Positions 8,313-18,108 of a DNA stretch of 64,000 bases are shown piece by piece. The position numbers were made by a program, and so were the translations under genes. Where the stretch lies: positions 51,530-115,529 of the forward strand of contig NZ_MUHR01000020.1 of NCBI RefSeq assembly GCF_002105285.1, read 5' to 3'. Source of the DNA: Planktotalea arctica. Lineage in GTDB: Bacteria > Pseudomonadota > Alphaproteobacteria > Rhodobacterales > Rhodobacteraceae. The number at the start of each line of letters is the position of its first letter. Within the stretch, counting starts at the first letter, position 1. The notes below the pieces were generated by a model. That model made no database searches. It was not told where the DNA came from and saw only the letters and a program-made list of their open reading frames with translations.

Positions 8313-9584
8313 ATGGCAGACAACGGTGTAGCGGCGCGGCGCGCGGCGGCAGGATTGCTGGATCAGGTTCTGGGCGAGCGTAAAATGCTCTCTGAGGCGC
8401 TGGGCGCGCCCTTCATGCTCAAGCTGGCCTATGAAGATCGCGCGCGCGCGCAGCGCCTTGCCTCCGAAACCCTTCGTTCACTGGAACGCGCGGACCGCGT
8501 CTTGAAACCTTTCCTGCGCAAACCACCGCCAATGGCTGTGCATAACGTACTGCGCATCGCCACTTACGAGCTGTGCACGGGCGGCGCAGCGCATGGCGTC
8601 GTGAATGACGCGGTCAGCAGCGTGGGTGCGAACAAGCGCACAGCGCAATTGAAGGGTCTCGCTAATGCGGTCTTGCGCAAGGTCGTCGATAAAGGCCCCG
8701 AACAATGGGCGAAACTACGCGTGCCGCATATGCCCAAATGGTTGCGCGCGCCGCTTGCGCAGGCTTATGGCGCTGAAAATGTCGCGGCGATCGAAGCCGT
8801 CCATTTTTCTGGTGCGCCGCTCGATTTGACGCCAAAGGGCGATGGAGCTGCATTGGCGAGCGTACTCAACGGCACGATTTTGCCCACGGGATCGGTTCGG
8901 ATCGCTGATGCTGTGCAGGTTTCCGCCTTGGCGGGCTACGAGGCGGGCGATTGGTGGGTGCAGGATGCGGCCGCCGCGATGCCGGTACACATCCTTGCGC
9001 CGCAAAAGGGCGAAGCGATCATCGATCTGTGCTGCGCACCCGGTGGCAAGACCATGCAATTGGCTGCGAGCGGTGCTGACGTTACTGCTATCGATACCTC
9101 CGAGCGGCGCATGCAGCGGGTGCGCGAGAACTTGCAGCGTGCCAAGTTGAGCGCTGAGCTGGTCGTTGGTGATGCTTTGGAGACACAAGGCCAATACGAT
9201 GCTGTCCTTTTGGATGCGCCGTGTTCGGCCACAGGTACGATCCGCCGGCATCCTGATTTACCGCTGGTGAAAGATGGTAGCGAATTTGGCGAGTTGATCG
9301 AGTTGCAGGCGCAAATGCTGTCCCATGCGATCACGCTGCTTAAACCTGGCGGGCGCCTCTTGTTTTGCACCTGTTCCTTACTGCCGGATGAGGGCGAGTG
9401 CCACATTGAGGATTTGCTGGAGATGCACCCGGAATTGGAAGTCGACCGTGATGCGCTGATGCTGGGCGGCATCGACAAGGACTGGATCACCGAAGAAGGC
9501 GGCCTGCGCCTGCGCCCCGACTATTGGTCCGATATGGGCGGTATGGATGGATTTTACATCGCACTGCTGCGCAAACCGCTTTAA
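8313..9584 (+). CDS. RsmB-family 16S rRNA cytosine-C5 methyltransferase
   Basis: A 423-residue protein with an N-terminal NusB-like RNA-binding domain (about 1-140) and a C-terminal SAM-dependent Rossmann domain. Visible motifs are DLCCAPGGKTMQL (SAM binding), the catalytic DAPCSATGTIRRHPD and CTCSLLPDEGE, which together contain the two cysteines of the m5C mechanism. The likely target is 16S rRNA C967 by analogy to RsmB/Fmu. It is followed after 87 bp by the heparinase-like gene in the same direction. Confidence 0.9.
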   Translation: MADNGVAARRAAAGLLDQVLGERKMLSEALGAPFMLKLAYEDRARAQRLASETLRSLERADRVLKPFLRKPPPMAVHNVLRIATYELCTGGAAHGVVNDAVSSVGANKRTAQLKGLANAVLRKVVDKGPEQWAKLRVPHMPKWLRAPLAQAYGAENVAAIEAVHFSGAPLDLTPKGDGAALASVLNGTILPTGSVRIADAVQVSALAGYEAGDWWVQDAAAAMPVHILAPQKGEAIIDLCCAPGGKTMQLAASGADVTAIDTSERRMQRVRENLQRAKLSAELVVGDALETQGQYDAVLLDAPCSATGTIRRHPDLPLVKDGSEFGELIELQAQMLSHAITLLKPGGRLLFCTCSLLPDEGECHIEDLLEMHPELEVDRDALMLGGIDKDWITEEGGLRLRPDYWSDMGGMDGFYIALLRKPL

Positions 9585-9671
9585 CGCGCGAATTGTGCGG
9601 TGACTTTGGGCGCTCTGCCCCCTATGGTGACGATGATAAATCGCGCCAAAAGAGCGCAAGAGGCAGAGCAG

Positions 9672-11429
9672 ATGTCCATATCGAGCAAATGGTCCGCGCG
9701 CACGACCCGCGCCATGCACCGCATTCATGCGCGGCTTGTGACCCGCCAAACGGCGGCGACCGGCTTTGTCTCGCAGCCTGAACCCCGCACGATCGGAAGT
9801 TTCGCTAAGGGGCGTCAGCTATGTGCTGGCAATATTATGTTCGCGGGACATCTGGTCGAGGCAGAGGGGCAAAGCCTCTGGGTGATTACGCCACCCGACA
9901 GCGCCTTTGGCAACGAGGCGCACGGGTTTAGTTGGCTCGATGATCTTGCCGCTGTCGGCGATCATAGCGCCCGCGCATCGGCGCAGGCCTGGGTCTGGGA
10001 CTGGATCGGCACCTATGGGCGCGGCAAAGGGCCGGGTTGGGTCCCGGGGCTGACGGGGCGACGGTTGATCCGCTGGATCAATCACGCGCTGTTCTTGCTG
10101 CGCGCGCAGGACGCCGAAGCCTCCAAGATTTTCTACCGATCGCTGACGCAGCAAACCAAGTTTCTTGCCCGCCGTTGGCACAAGACCGAACCGGGCCTCG
10201 CGCGTTTTGAGGCGCTTACCGGAATGATTTATGCTGGCCTCTCCCTGAGCGGGATGGAGGCGCATGTCACCCCCGCCGTCAAAGCGCTTGCCCGCGCCTG
10301 CGCTGAGCAGATCGATGCCGAGGGCGGGCTGTCCACGCGCAACCCTGAAGAATTGCTGGATGTTTTCACCTTAATTACGTGGGCTGCGGTCAGTCTGCGC
10401 GAATCCGGGATTATTCCACCGCAAGAACATCTTGACGCGATTGAACGCATCGCGCCAACCCTGCGCACCTTGCGCCATGCTGATGGTGGGCTTGCGCGTT
10501 TTCATGGCGGCGGGCGCGGCGTTGACGGGCGGCTCGATCAAGCCTTGGCCAATTCCCAAGTGCGCCGCGCACATTCGGACGGCCTGTCCATGGGTTTTGC
10601 GCGCCTCTCTGGTGGGCGCACTAGCATTTTGCTTGATGCGAGCGCCCCGCCCAAGGGGGTCGCATCTCACAATGCCCATGCCTCTACGCTGGCATTCGAA
10701 CTAACATCGGGGCGGCGTCCGTTAATTGTGAACTGTGGCTCGGGCAAGGTTTTTGGCGAGGATTGGCGCCGTGCAGGGCGCGCCACGCAGTCCCATTCAG
10801 TCCTTTCGATTGACGGCTATTCCAGCGCGCGTTTTGCGGCAAGTGGTAGCAAAAAGCACAAGCTCGAATTGCTGGTAGATGCGCCGAAACACGTCCCTGT
10901 TCAGGTCAGCGAAGCCCCTGACGGCACGCGCCTTCAAGCGGGGCATGACGGCTATGACAGCACCCATGGTTTGACCCACGCGCGCACGCTGGAGTTGACG
11001 TTCAATGGACGTGGCCTTGCTGGGGAAGACATGCTTGTTGCGATAGAGGATGGGTCCAAGAAGCGGTTCGATGCCAAAATGGACGAGATTAGCCTGCAAG
11101 GGATCGCTTATTCCATTCGCTTCCATCTGCATCCTGAAGTGGATGCAGCCCTCGATATGGGTGGCGCAGCGGTCTCGATGGCGCAAAAAAGCGGTGAGTT
11201 ATGGGTGTTTCGCCATGACGGCGTTGCCAAACTTAGTGTGCAACCAAGTGTTTACCTTGAAAAAGGACGTCTATCGCCGCGCGCGACAAAACAGATCGTT
11301 TTAACTGGCCGCGCGATGGACTATGCGACGCGCATCCGCTGGTCGCTTTCAAAAACGCAGGACACTGCCGTTGGTGTGCGCGACCTTGTGCCGGATGACG
11401 ATATGCAATTTTCGAACTCAGGATACTAA
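9672..11429 (+). CDS. Heparinase II/III-family protein
   Basis: About 585 residues from an ATG with AAGAGG upstream; in-frame ATGs at 9624 and 9633 lack a ribosome-binding site. The N-terminal part is an alpha-helical toroid-like domain ([15 protein letters not shown]...). The C-terminal half is beta-rich with the heparinase II/III signature around [13 protein letters not shown] and [16 protein letters not shown], including the conserved His residues. No signal peptide is evident. The family comprises polysaccharide lyases, but members sitting between the rRNA methyltransferase and purH are a common roseobacter arrangement with no known substrate. The product could act on an alginate-like or peptidoglycan-linked uronic acid polymer. 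Confidence 0.85.
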   Translation: MSISSKWSARTTRAMHRIHARLVTRQTAATGFVSQPEPRTIGSFAKGRQLCAGNIMFAGHLVEAEGQSLWVITPPDSAFGNEAHGFSWLDDLAAVGDHSARASAQAWVWDWIGTYGRGKGPGWVPGLTGRRLIRWINHALFLLRAQDAEASKIFYRSLTQQTKFLARRWHKTEPGLARFEALTGMIYAGLSLSGMEAHVTPAVKALARACAEQIDAEGGLSTRNPEELLDVFTLITWAAVSLRESGIIPPQEHLDAIERIAPTLRTLRHADGGLARFHGGGRGVDGRLDQALANSQVRRAHSDGLSMGFARLSGGRTSILLDASAPPKGVASHNAHASTLAFELTSGRRPLIVNCGSGKVFGEDWRRAGRATQSHSVLSIDGYSSARFAASGSKKHKLELLVDAPKHVPVQVSEAPDGTRLQAGHDGYDSTHGLTHARTLELTFNGRGLAGEDMLVAIEDGSKKRFDAKMDEISLQGIAYSIRFHLHPEVDAALDMGGAAVSMAQKSGELWVFRHDGVAKLSVQPSVYLEKGRLSPRATKQIVLTGRAMDYATRIRWSLSKTQDTAVGVRDLVPDDDMQFSNSGY

Positions 11430-11434
11430 CCACC

Positions 11435-13024
11435 ATGACCGATCTCGCTCCCCTTCAACGCGCTTTGCTTTCCGTATCCGACAAGACGGGGCTGATCGAG
11501 CTTGGCCGTGCGCTTGCGGCGCGCGGTGTCGAATTGCTTTCGACCGGCGGTAGCGCAAAAACGCTTCGCGATGCAGGGCTGGACGTGCGCGACGTGGCGG
11601 ATGTGACAGGCTATCCCGAAATGATGGACGGGCGCGTCAAGACGCTGCACCCTGCGGTGCACGGAGGTCTTTTGGCGCTGCGCGATAACGAGGCGCATGT
11701 GGCAGCGATGGACGCGCACAACATCGGCGCAATCGATTTGCTGGTCGTTAACCTATACCCCTTCGAGGAGACGGTCGCCAATGGCGGCGATTACGAAACC
11801 TGCATCGAGAATATCGATATCGGAGGCCCTGCGATGATCCGCGCCGCTGCGAAGAACCATGCCTTCGTGAGCGTCGTGGTCGATGTCGAGGATTACGATG
11901 CGCTGCTTGCTGAGTTGGATGAGAACGAGGGGCAGACGAGTTATGCGTTTCGCCAGAAGCTCGCCCAGACTGCATATGCACGCACCGGTGCCTATGATGC
12001 TGCAGTTTCGACATGGATGGCCGATGCGCTGGGCGATTCTGCGCCGCGCCGCCGCGCATTTGCCGGCACGCTGTCCCAGACGCTGCGCTACGGGGAAAAC
12101 CCACACCAGACTGCTGCGTTCTATGTTGATGGCACTGCGCGCGCGGGGGTTGCGACAGCCACGCAGCATCAGGGTAAAGAGCTAAGCTATAACAACATCA
12201 ACGACACCGATGCGGCGTTTGAACTGGTGGCCGAGTTCGACCCGTCCCAGGCCGCGGCTTGCGCGATCATCAAACATGCGAACCCCTGCGGCGTTGCCGT
12301 TGGCGGCACATTGCTGGAGGCGTATAAACAGGCGTTCGATTGTGATCGTACATCGGCTTTCGGTGGGATTGTTGCGCTGAATCAACCGCTTGATGCGGCG
12401 ACGGCGAAAGAGATTGTCGGCATTTTCACCGAGGTCGTGATCGCGCCTGGCGCATCTGCCGAAGCGCGTGAGATATTTGCCGCAAAGAAAAACTTGCGCT
12501 TGCTGACGACGGACGGTTTGCCGGATACCAAATCGGGCGGTTTGACCTATCGCCAGGTCGCGGGCGGCATGTTGGTACAGGACAAAGATAACGGGTTCGT
12601 CGGGCTGGACGATTTGAGGGTCGTAACCAAATTGTCCCCCACGGATGAACAAATGCGCGATCTTTTGTTCGCGTGGAAAGTTGCCAAACACGTCAAATCA
12701 AACGCGATCGTTTATGTCAAAGACGGTGCGACGGTCGGCGTCGGCGCAGGCCAGATGAGCCGCCTTGATAGTGCTTTGATCGCAGCGACGAAATCTGAAC
12801 GTATGGCCGAAGTGCTGGGGTTGGAGACACCCTTGTCGCTTGGTTCTGCAGTCGCATCCGACGCGTTTTTTCCATTTGCGGATGGCTTGCTGGAAGCAGC
12901 GGCGGCGGGGGCATCCTGTGTCATTCAGCCGGGCGGCTCCATGCGCGACGACGAAGTAATTGCGGCAGCAGATGAGGCTGGACTTGCGATGGTCTTTACA
13001 GGTATGCGCCACTTCCGCCATTAG
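11435..13024 (+). CDS. purH: Bifunctional AICAR transformylase/IMP cyclohydrolase
   Basis: 529 residues, the normal PurH length. The N-terminal IMP cyclohydrolase domain begins [18 protein letters not shown] and contains [15 protein letters not shown]. The C-terminal transformylase domain carries the active-site block [11 protein letters not shown] and the typical ending [10 protein letters not shown]. It catalyses the last two steps of de novo IMP synthesis in the cytosol. It starts 5 bp after the heparinase-like stop, so the two are probably co-transcribed, and lspA follows after 26 bp. Confidence 0.98.
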   Translation: MTDLAPLQRALLSVSDKTGLIELGRALAARGVELLSTGGSAKTLRDAGLDVRDVADVTGYPEMMDGRVKTLHPAVHGGLLALRDNEAHVAAMDAHNIGAIDLLVVNLYPFEETVANGGDYETCIENIDIGGPAMIRAAAKNHAFVSVVVDVEDYDALLAELDENEGQTSYAFRQKLAQTAYARTGAYDAAVSTWMADALGDSAPRRRAFAGTLSQTLRYGENPHQTAAFYVDGTARAGVATATQHQGKELSYNNINDTDAAFELVAEFDPSQAAACAIIKHANPCGVAVGGTLLEAYKQAFDCDRTSAFGGIVALNQPLDAATAKEIVGIFTEVVIAPGASAEAREIFAAKKNLRLLTTDGLPDTKSGGLTYRQVAGGMLVQDKDNGFVGLDDLRVVTKLSPTDEQMRDLLFAWKVAKHVKSNAIVYVKDGATVGVGAGQMSRLDSALIAATKSERMAEVLGLETPLSLGSAVASDAFFPFADGLLEAAAAGASCVIQPGGSMRDDEVIAAADEAGLAMVFTGMRHFRH

Positions 13025-13050
13025 GCGCGAATTTCTGAAGGAGGACGCAG

Positions 13051-13527
13051 ATGCGTCTGGTGTTTTGGGCAGGCTTTTGGGTGTTTCTTGCGGATCAGGC
13101 AACGAAGTACCTCGTGGTTCACTGGATGAACCTGCGCGAAGTGGGCAGCATCGATGTGCTGCCGCCTTTTCTCAATCTGCGTATGGCGTGGAACTACGGG
13201 ATCAATTTCGGGCTGTTTGCGGGGGATAATTCTTCGACGCGCTGGATTTTGATCGGTATTGCGTTTTTGATCATCGCCTTTGTCCTTTACTGGCTGCGCA
13301 AGGAGAAGTTTGACCGCATCGGTTTGATCAGTGCAGGTATTTTGATTGGTGGCGCGCTAGGCAATGTCATTGATCGCGTGCTTTACGGAGCCGTTGCGGA
13401 TTTCCTGAATATGAGCTGCTGTGGCTTTACCAACCCGTTTTCCTTCAACATCGCCGATATTGCGATTTTTGCGGGCGCCTTCGGGATGGTAATTTTCGGT
13501 GGTGACGACAATGAGAAAGCCGGATAA
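13051..13527 (+). CDS. lspA: Lipoprotein signal peptidase (signal peptidase II)
   Basis: 158 residues with four transmembrane segments and a strong AAGGAGG ribosome-binding site. The two catalytic aspartates are visible in GNVIDRVLYGAVADF and FNIADIAIFAG, and DQATKYLV near the N-terminus is the conserved first block. It cleaves prolipoproteins after lipidation at the inner membrane. Several lipoprotein substrates are encoded nearby (DUF3035/BamF-like at 13625 and MlaA at 22289). Confidence 0.97.
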   Translation: MRLVFWAGFWVFLADQATKYLVVHWMNLREVGSIDVLPPFLNLRMAWNYGINFGLFAGDNSSTRWILIGIAFLIIAFVLYWLRKEKFDRIGLISAGILIGGALGNVIDRVLYGAVADFLNMSCCGFTNPFSFNIADIAIFAGAFGMVIFGGDDNEKAG

Positions 13528-13624
13528 TTCCGCAAATATCGCGTTGTTCCGGATCAAATGAAAAGCCTACGTGACGGCGCTGATTCTATGCGCTAAAACA
13601 CAGCGAACGGAGCGGAGTTAACCC

Positions 13625-14137
13625 ATGCGACCGGCGAGTATTTTGACCCTTGTTATTGTCCTTAGTCTTGCCGCTTGCGGCGAGAACAAAGGCCTGCGCG
13701 ATTTAAGTGATCCTGCGGCAGGGCCGGAAGAGTTTGCAATTGTTCCCAATAAGCCGTTGCAAACACCAGACAATTATAAAACTTTGCCTACCCCGGCACC
13801 CGGGCAGGCGAATTTGGTAGATGCTACGCCCCGTCAGGATGCAGTTGCGGCGCTAGGTGGGAATCCTGCGCTTTTGGCGGATCAGGGCGTGCCGCGAAGT
13901 GACAGTGCTTTGATCGCAAATGCGTCGCGCTACGGCGTTCCGGGCAATATTCGCGCGACCACCAGTGCGGAAGATGCGGATTTTCGCAAGCGGCGTGGTC
14001 GCTTTACAAATATCCGTCTGTTCAAGACGGATCGCTATGTTCAGGTCTACAAAAGCCAAATATTGGACTCGCGCCAAACGCTAGATGCCGCGCGCCGCGC
14101 TGGCGTAAAGACGCCGTCGGCACCGCCTGCGAACTGA
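13625..14137 (+). CDS. DUF3035 lipoprotein, BamF-like
   Basis: A 170-residue protein with a lipoprotein signal peptide ending in the lipobox LAAC (Cys18). The mature part is Pro-rich near residues 40-65 and contains DADFRKRRGRFTNI near the C-terminus. DUF3035 proteins of alphaproteobacteria have been reported as the BamF subunit of the outer membrane beta-barrel assembly machine. It lies between lspA and two M16 peptidases in a conserved block. Confidence 0.82.
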   Translation: MRPASILTLVIVLSLAACGENKGLRDLSDPAAGPEEFAIVPNKPLQTPDNYKTLPTPAPGQANLVDATPRQDAVAALGGNPALLADQGVPRSDSALIANASRYGVPGNIRATTSAEDADFRKRRGRFTNIRLFKTDRYVQVYKSQILDSRQTLDAARRAGVKTPSAPPAN

Positions 14138-14239
14138 TTATCGCCTCACGATAGCGTCAGTACGCTTGAAACGCGCCTTGGCGCGCGTAGGTTGTGATCA
14201 ATATCGACCCGGTTGCGACCCCGTTTGAGGAATATTATT

Positions 14240-15598
14240 ATGCGCTTTGGACTTCGTTTGGCAGTGCCTGCTCTGGCCTTGCTGTCTGCCCCACTTGCTG
14301 CGTTTGCCGACATAACGCGCTGGGATGATCAGACCAGCACCTTTGCGCTCGATAATGGGATGGAGGTCGTGGTGATCGAGGATCACCGCGCGCCTGTTGT
14401 TGTTCACATGATGTGGTATCGCGCTGGTTCTGCGGATGAAAAACCCGGCGTATCCGGCGTTTCGCATTTTCTGGAGCACTTGCTGTTCAAAGCGACGGAC
14501 AACTTGCAAAGCGGCGAATTTTCCAAGACCGTAGCGGCCAACGGTGGCTCTGACAACGCATTCACCTCTTATGACTACACTGCCTATTTCCAGCGCGTCG
14601 CCTCGGACCGGCTTGAGTTGATGATGACGATGGAAGCAGATCGCATGGTTAATCTGCGCCTATCCGAAGCAGATATCCTGACAGAGCGTGAAGTGATCAT
14701 CGAAGAGCGTAATCAACGCACGGAGAATGATCCCGGAGCCTTGTTCGGCGAGCAAGCCAATGCCGCCATGTTCCTGAACCACCGCTATGGCGTGCCGATC
14801 ATTGGCTGGCGTCACGAGATGGTGACGCTTAGTCTGCAGGATGCGCAGGATTACTACGATCAATTCTATGCGCCCAACAATGCGATTTTGATCGTCGCTG
14901 GGGATGTGACGCCCGAAGACGTAAAAACCCTTGCCGAGCAGCATTACGGCCCTTTGCCCGCCAACCCCGATCTGCCTGAGCGCGCGCGCCCGCAAGAACC
15001 GCCGCACAACGCCGCGCGCCGCCTCGTATTCGAGGATCCGCGCGTCGCGCAGCCCTATGTCAGCCGCGCCTACCTTGCGCCCGAGCGCGATAGCGGCGAT
15101 CAGAAAACAGCGGCTGCCCTGATGCTGGGTGCGCAGTTGCTGGGTGATGGGCAGACTGCATTCATGACGCAAAAGTTGCAATTCGAGGACAAAAGCTCGG
15201 TTTTTGCGACGGCCTATTACCGTGGTACATCGCTTGACGACACGCGTTTTACGGTGATCAACGTTCCAGTGCCGGGCGTCAGCCTGAGTGAGGCAGAGGC
15301 AAATATGGACCGCGTCTTGCTGGAATTTCTCGAAACGCCGATCGATCTTGCCCATCTTGAGCGGATCAAACGTAACCTGCGCGCGCAAGACATTTATGCC
15401 AAGGACAACGTGCAGGGCCTTGCCAATCGCTATGGGCGCGCATTGACCTCGGGCCTGACCGTCAAGGATATTCTGGAGTGGCCCGATATCGTCGAGAGCG
15501 TGACGGAGGATGAAATCAAAGTGGCGCTGCGCGACGTTTTGCAGGGTCGCACGTCGGTCACGGGGTGGCTGACTTCGGGCGCGGAGGTGACGCAATGA
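14240..15598 (+). CDS. M16-family zinc peptidase (catalytic partner)
   Basis: 452 residues from an ATG preceded by GAGGAA. A signal peptide (LRLAVPALALLSAPLAAFA) is followed by an M16 domain with the inverted zinc motif HxxEH in SHFLEHLLFKAT. The third-ligand region EREVIIEERNQRTEND lies about 75 residues later. The C-terminal M16_C domain follows. The stop overlaps the next gene's ATG (ATGA), and the next gene encodes a sister protein lacking the zinc motif. They probably assemble as an active/inactive heterodimer in the periplasm, as in other bacterial M16B pairs. Confidence 0.92.
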   Translation: MRFGLRLAVPALALLSAPLAAFADITRWDDQTSTFALDNGMEVVVIEDHRAPVVVHMMWYRAGSADEKPGVSGVSHFLEHLLFKATDNLQSGEFSKTVAANGGSDNAFTSYDYTAYFQRVASDRLELMMTMEADRMVNLRLSEADILTEREVIIEERNQRTENDPGALFGEQANAAMFLNHRYGVPIIGWRHEMVTLSLQDAQDYYDQFYAPNNAILIVAGDVTPEDVKTLAEQHYGPLPANPDLPERARPQEPPHNAARRLVFEDPRVAQPYVSRAYLAPERDSGDQKTAAALMLGAQLLGDGQTAFMTQKLQFEDKSSVFATAYYRGTSLDDTRFTVINVPVPGVSLSEAEANMDRVLLEFLETPIDLAHLERIKRNLRAQDIYAKDNVQGLANRYGRALTSGLTVKDILEWPDIVESVTEDEIKVALRDVLQGRTSVTGWLTSGAEVTQ

Positions 15599-16899
15599 AA
15601 CTGTTTTTCCTGAGCGTTCTCGCGGCTGTAACGATCCTTGCCGCGCCACTGCGCGCGGGCGTCGATATACAGGAAGTCACGTCGCCCATGGGCTTCAAAG
15701 CGTGGCTAGTCGAGGATCACACGATCCCCTTCATGGCGCTGCGCATCGGTTTCAAAGGTGGCGCATCGCTGGAAGCCTCGGACAAACGCGGCGCGACGTC
15801 ATTGATGATGGCCTTGCTCGAGGAGGGCACGGGCGATCTTGATGCACGCGCCTTTGCGCAGGCGGTCGATGAGTTGTCGGCCTCTTTCAACTTTGATTCT
15901 TCGGACGACAGTGTATCTGTTTCAGTGCGTATGCTGAGCGAAAACCGCGATGCTGCGATTGCACTGTTGAAAGGCGCGATAAGCGCACCGAGTTTTGACG
16001 CTGTTGCGATCGATCGCGTCAAAGGGCAGATTTTCTCGATGCTGCAATCTGATCTGAAAGACCCCAACAAGATCGCGCGTGCCGCCTTCGACAAAGCGGC
16101 TTTTGGCGATCATCCCTATGGTGCGCCCTCAAGCGGCACGCCTGAAAGTGTGGCGGCCTTGACGCGCGACGATATGTTTGCGGCGCACCGCGCCAGCATG
16201 GCGAAAGACCGCGTGTTCATCAGCGCCGTGGGCGACATCACAGCCGAAGAACTTGGCGCGATGATGGATAGCCTTTTGGCCGATCTGCCAGACACCGGCG
16301 CGCCAATGCCAAGCCGTGTCGAAGTGGCATTGGAGCCGGGCGTCACAGTCGTACCGTTCGAGACGCCGCAATCCGTCGCCCTGTTCGGACATCGCGGGAT
16401 CAAACGCCATGACCCTGATTTCTTTGCCGCATTTGTGGCCAGCACCATTCTGGGCGGCGGCGGTTTCGAGAGCCGCTTGATGCAGGAAGTGCGCGACAAG
16501 CGGGGGCTGACCTATGGCGTCTATTCCTACCTTGCCACGCAGGACCATGCGGAAATGGTGGTAGGGCAGGTCGCCTCTGCCAACGACCGGATTGGCGATG
16601 CGATCGACGTGATCAAGGCCGAGTGGGCGCGCATCGCGCGCGACGGCGTCACGCAGGCCGAGCTTGACCACTCCAAGACTTATCTGACGGGGGCCTATCC
16701 GCTGCGTTTTGACGGCAACGGACCGATCGCGAACATCCTCGTAGGGATGCAAATGGAGGGGCTTTCGACGGATTACATCAACACACGCAACGACCAGGTG
16801 ATGGCGGTGACGCTGGACGAAATCAACCGCGTGATCAAAGAGGTGTACCTGCCCGATGCGCTGCATTTTACCGTCGTTGGCCAGCCTGAGGGCCTTTGA
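15595..16899 (+). CDS. M16-family peptidase homologue (non-catalytic partner)
   Basis: 434 residues with a signal peptide (MKLFFLSVLAAVTILAAPLRAG). The fold matches M16, but the position of HxxEH is occupied by a segment without His (LMMALLEEGTGDLDA), so it cannot bind catalytic zinc. The late motif DKRGLTYGVYSYL carries the Arg/Tyr pair that non-catalytic M16B subunits supply to the partner's active site. Translation is coupled to the catalytic subunit through a 4-bp overlap. It is convergent with the hydrolase gene at 16942. Confidence 0.9.
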   Translation: MKLFFLSVLAAVTILAAPLRAGVDIQEVTSPMGFKAWLVEDHTIPFMALRIGFKGGASLEASDKRGATSLMMALLEEGTGDLDARAFAQAVDELSASFNFDSSDDSVSVSVRMLSENRDAAIALLKGAISAPSFDAVAIDRVKGQIFSMLQSDLKDPNKIARAAFDKAAFGDHPYGAPSSGTPESVAALTRDDMFAAHRASMAKDRVFISAVGDITAEELGAMMDSLLADLPDTGAPMPSRVEVALEPGVTVVPFETPQSVALFGHRGIKRHDPDFFAAFVASTILGGGGFESRLMQEVRDKRGLTYGVYSYLATQDHAEMVVGQVASANDRIGDAIDVIKAEWARIARDGVTQAELDHSKTYLTGAYPLRFDGNGPIANILVGMQMEGLSTDYINTRNDQVMAVTLDEINRVIKEVYLPDALHFTVVGQPEGL

Positions 16900-16941
16900 A
16901 ACACGCGCGTTCTTGCAAGAAGCGAGAGCGCGCGATGCCTT

Positions 16942-17970
16942 TTACTGCGCGGCGAAGAAGTCGATCACCGCTTTCGTGATAATCGCATGATCCGCGACAC
17001 GTTCGTTCGTGCCATCGACACAGACCATCCCGTCGCCGGCGGTTTCGCTTTCCAAAATGGGGATTGCACGTTCAGTGCAAAGGCCCAGAAAGTCGAAATG
17101 CGAGAGGCTTTCCGGCTCGATATATGTGGCGTTGCCGGGTGCAAGTTGCGCAATTAGAGCGCGGGCTTCCACATTCAGATCAAGCGCACCGGGGGCATCC
17201 TTGGGTGCGCCGATCACCAACACCGGCGCGCGGATCGCGCCAAGGCTTTGCGCGGAGAATACTTGCGACGCACCCGGATCAAGTAGGGCAAACCCCTTGA
17301 TCCGCGGCTCGTGCAGGTCTTGCGCAATGGCCGCACGATCTGCGGGCGTCTTGCCAAGTTGCCAAAGCTCGATGATCTCGCAAATCAAGGCACCCGGATC
17401 GGTGGCGCAGGTCGCGTCGATCTGTGCAGGGTCGTAGCGCGCGCCAGCCAATTGCGCGCCTGTCATTCCGCCAAGCGAATGACCAGCCATAAAGATGCGC
17501 GCGGGATCGATGTTTGGCCTTATGTCGGCGTTCTCCAGCAAAGAGTCGATGGCGCGCGTCACGTCCTTTGCGCGCTCCCAGATTTGCCGAGCGTCATCAG
17601 GGTCGCGCGCCCGCGTGGATGTGCCGGGATGGTTGAGCGAAGCTACGATGTAGCCTGCTTTCACCAGCTCAATCGCCAGCCAGTTTTGATTGCGCGCATT
17701 GCCGTACATGCCGTGCGACAGGATCACGAGCGGATGTGCGCCCGCCATGGGCTGCGCATCGTTGGCGACCTCGACGCCAACCCAAACACCATTGCGATGC
17801 CCCTGCTGCATAGGAGCGCCATGCGCGGTTGGATACCATAGGATCGCCTCCATCGGGCGGACGGCGTCCTCGATGACGATACTGCGCATCGCGGGTGTGA
17901 AAGTCTCTGCGCGGGCATGGCCTGCGGTGATGCCAAGCGTCAGGGCTAGGAAGTGGATCAGGTGTTTCAT
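16942..17970 (-). CDS. Exported alpha/beta hydrolase, dienelactone hydrolase-like
   Basis: 342 residues from an ATG with GGAG upstream; the longer open frame includes the AraC promoter region and is not coding. The signal peptide ends around GHARAETF. The nucleophile elbow is FMAGHSLGGMTG, an oxyanion-hole segment is VILSHGMYGNARNQ, and the late catalytic His is in LSHFDFLG. The arrangement resembles the dienelactone hydrolase / platelet-activating-factor acetylhydrolase-like group of periplasmic esterases. It is divergent from a membrane AraC regulator, which probably controls it. The substrate is unknown. Confidence 0.87.
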   Translation of the reverse strand: MKHLIHFLALTLGITAGHARAETFTPAMRSIVIEDAVRPMEAILWYPTAHGAPMQQGHRNGVWVGVEVANDAQPMAGAHPLVILSHGMYGNARNQNWLAIELVKAGYIVASLNHPGTSTRARDPDDARQIWERAKDVTRAIDSLLENADIRPNIDPARIFMAGHSLGGMTGAQLAGARYDPAQIDATCATDPGALICEIIELWQLGKTPADRAAIAQDLHEPRIKGFALLDPGASQVFSAQSLGAIRAPVLVIGAPKDAPGALDLNVEARALIAQLAPGNATYIEPESLSHFDFLGLCTERAIPILESETAGDGMVCVDGTNERVADHAIITKAVIDFFAAQ

Positions 17971-18050
17971 ATCGAACTCCAATGTGTTTGCGTGATAGAG
18001 ATGGAGTTGCGCCCAATGTGCGGATACGGCAATGCAGAGCGCCGGGCGAA

Positions 18051-18108
18051 CCTGTCCTTTAATCCGATTTAGGACAGGCAAAGCGGGAAAGAGGACATAT
18101 GCAGGACA
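18051..18108. promoter_or_regulatory. AGGACA repeat array upstream of AraC-type gene
   Basis: CCTGTCCT at 18051-18058 and AGGACAGG at 18071-18078 form a perfect 8-bp inverted repeat. AGGACA recurs on the + strand at 18092-18097 (overlapping the ribosome-binding site) and at 18103-18108 (codons 2-4). The three direct copies start 21 and 11 bp apart, close to two and one turns of the helix. This is a good candidate operator for autoregulation by the gene that starts at 18099, and for the divergent hydrolase gene. Confidence 0.5.

Noticed and set aside
16911..16940. Palindrome TTCTTGCAAGAA flanked by GCGCG as a terminator for the M16 operon
   Set aside because: The outer arms are self-complementary GC repeats that pair ambiguously and the T-run is short, so the call is too weak to list.
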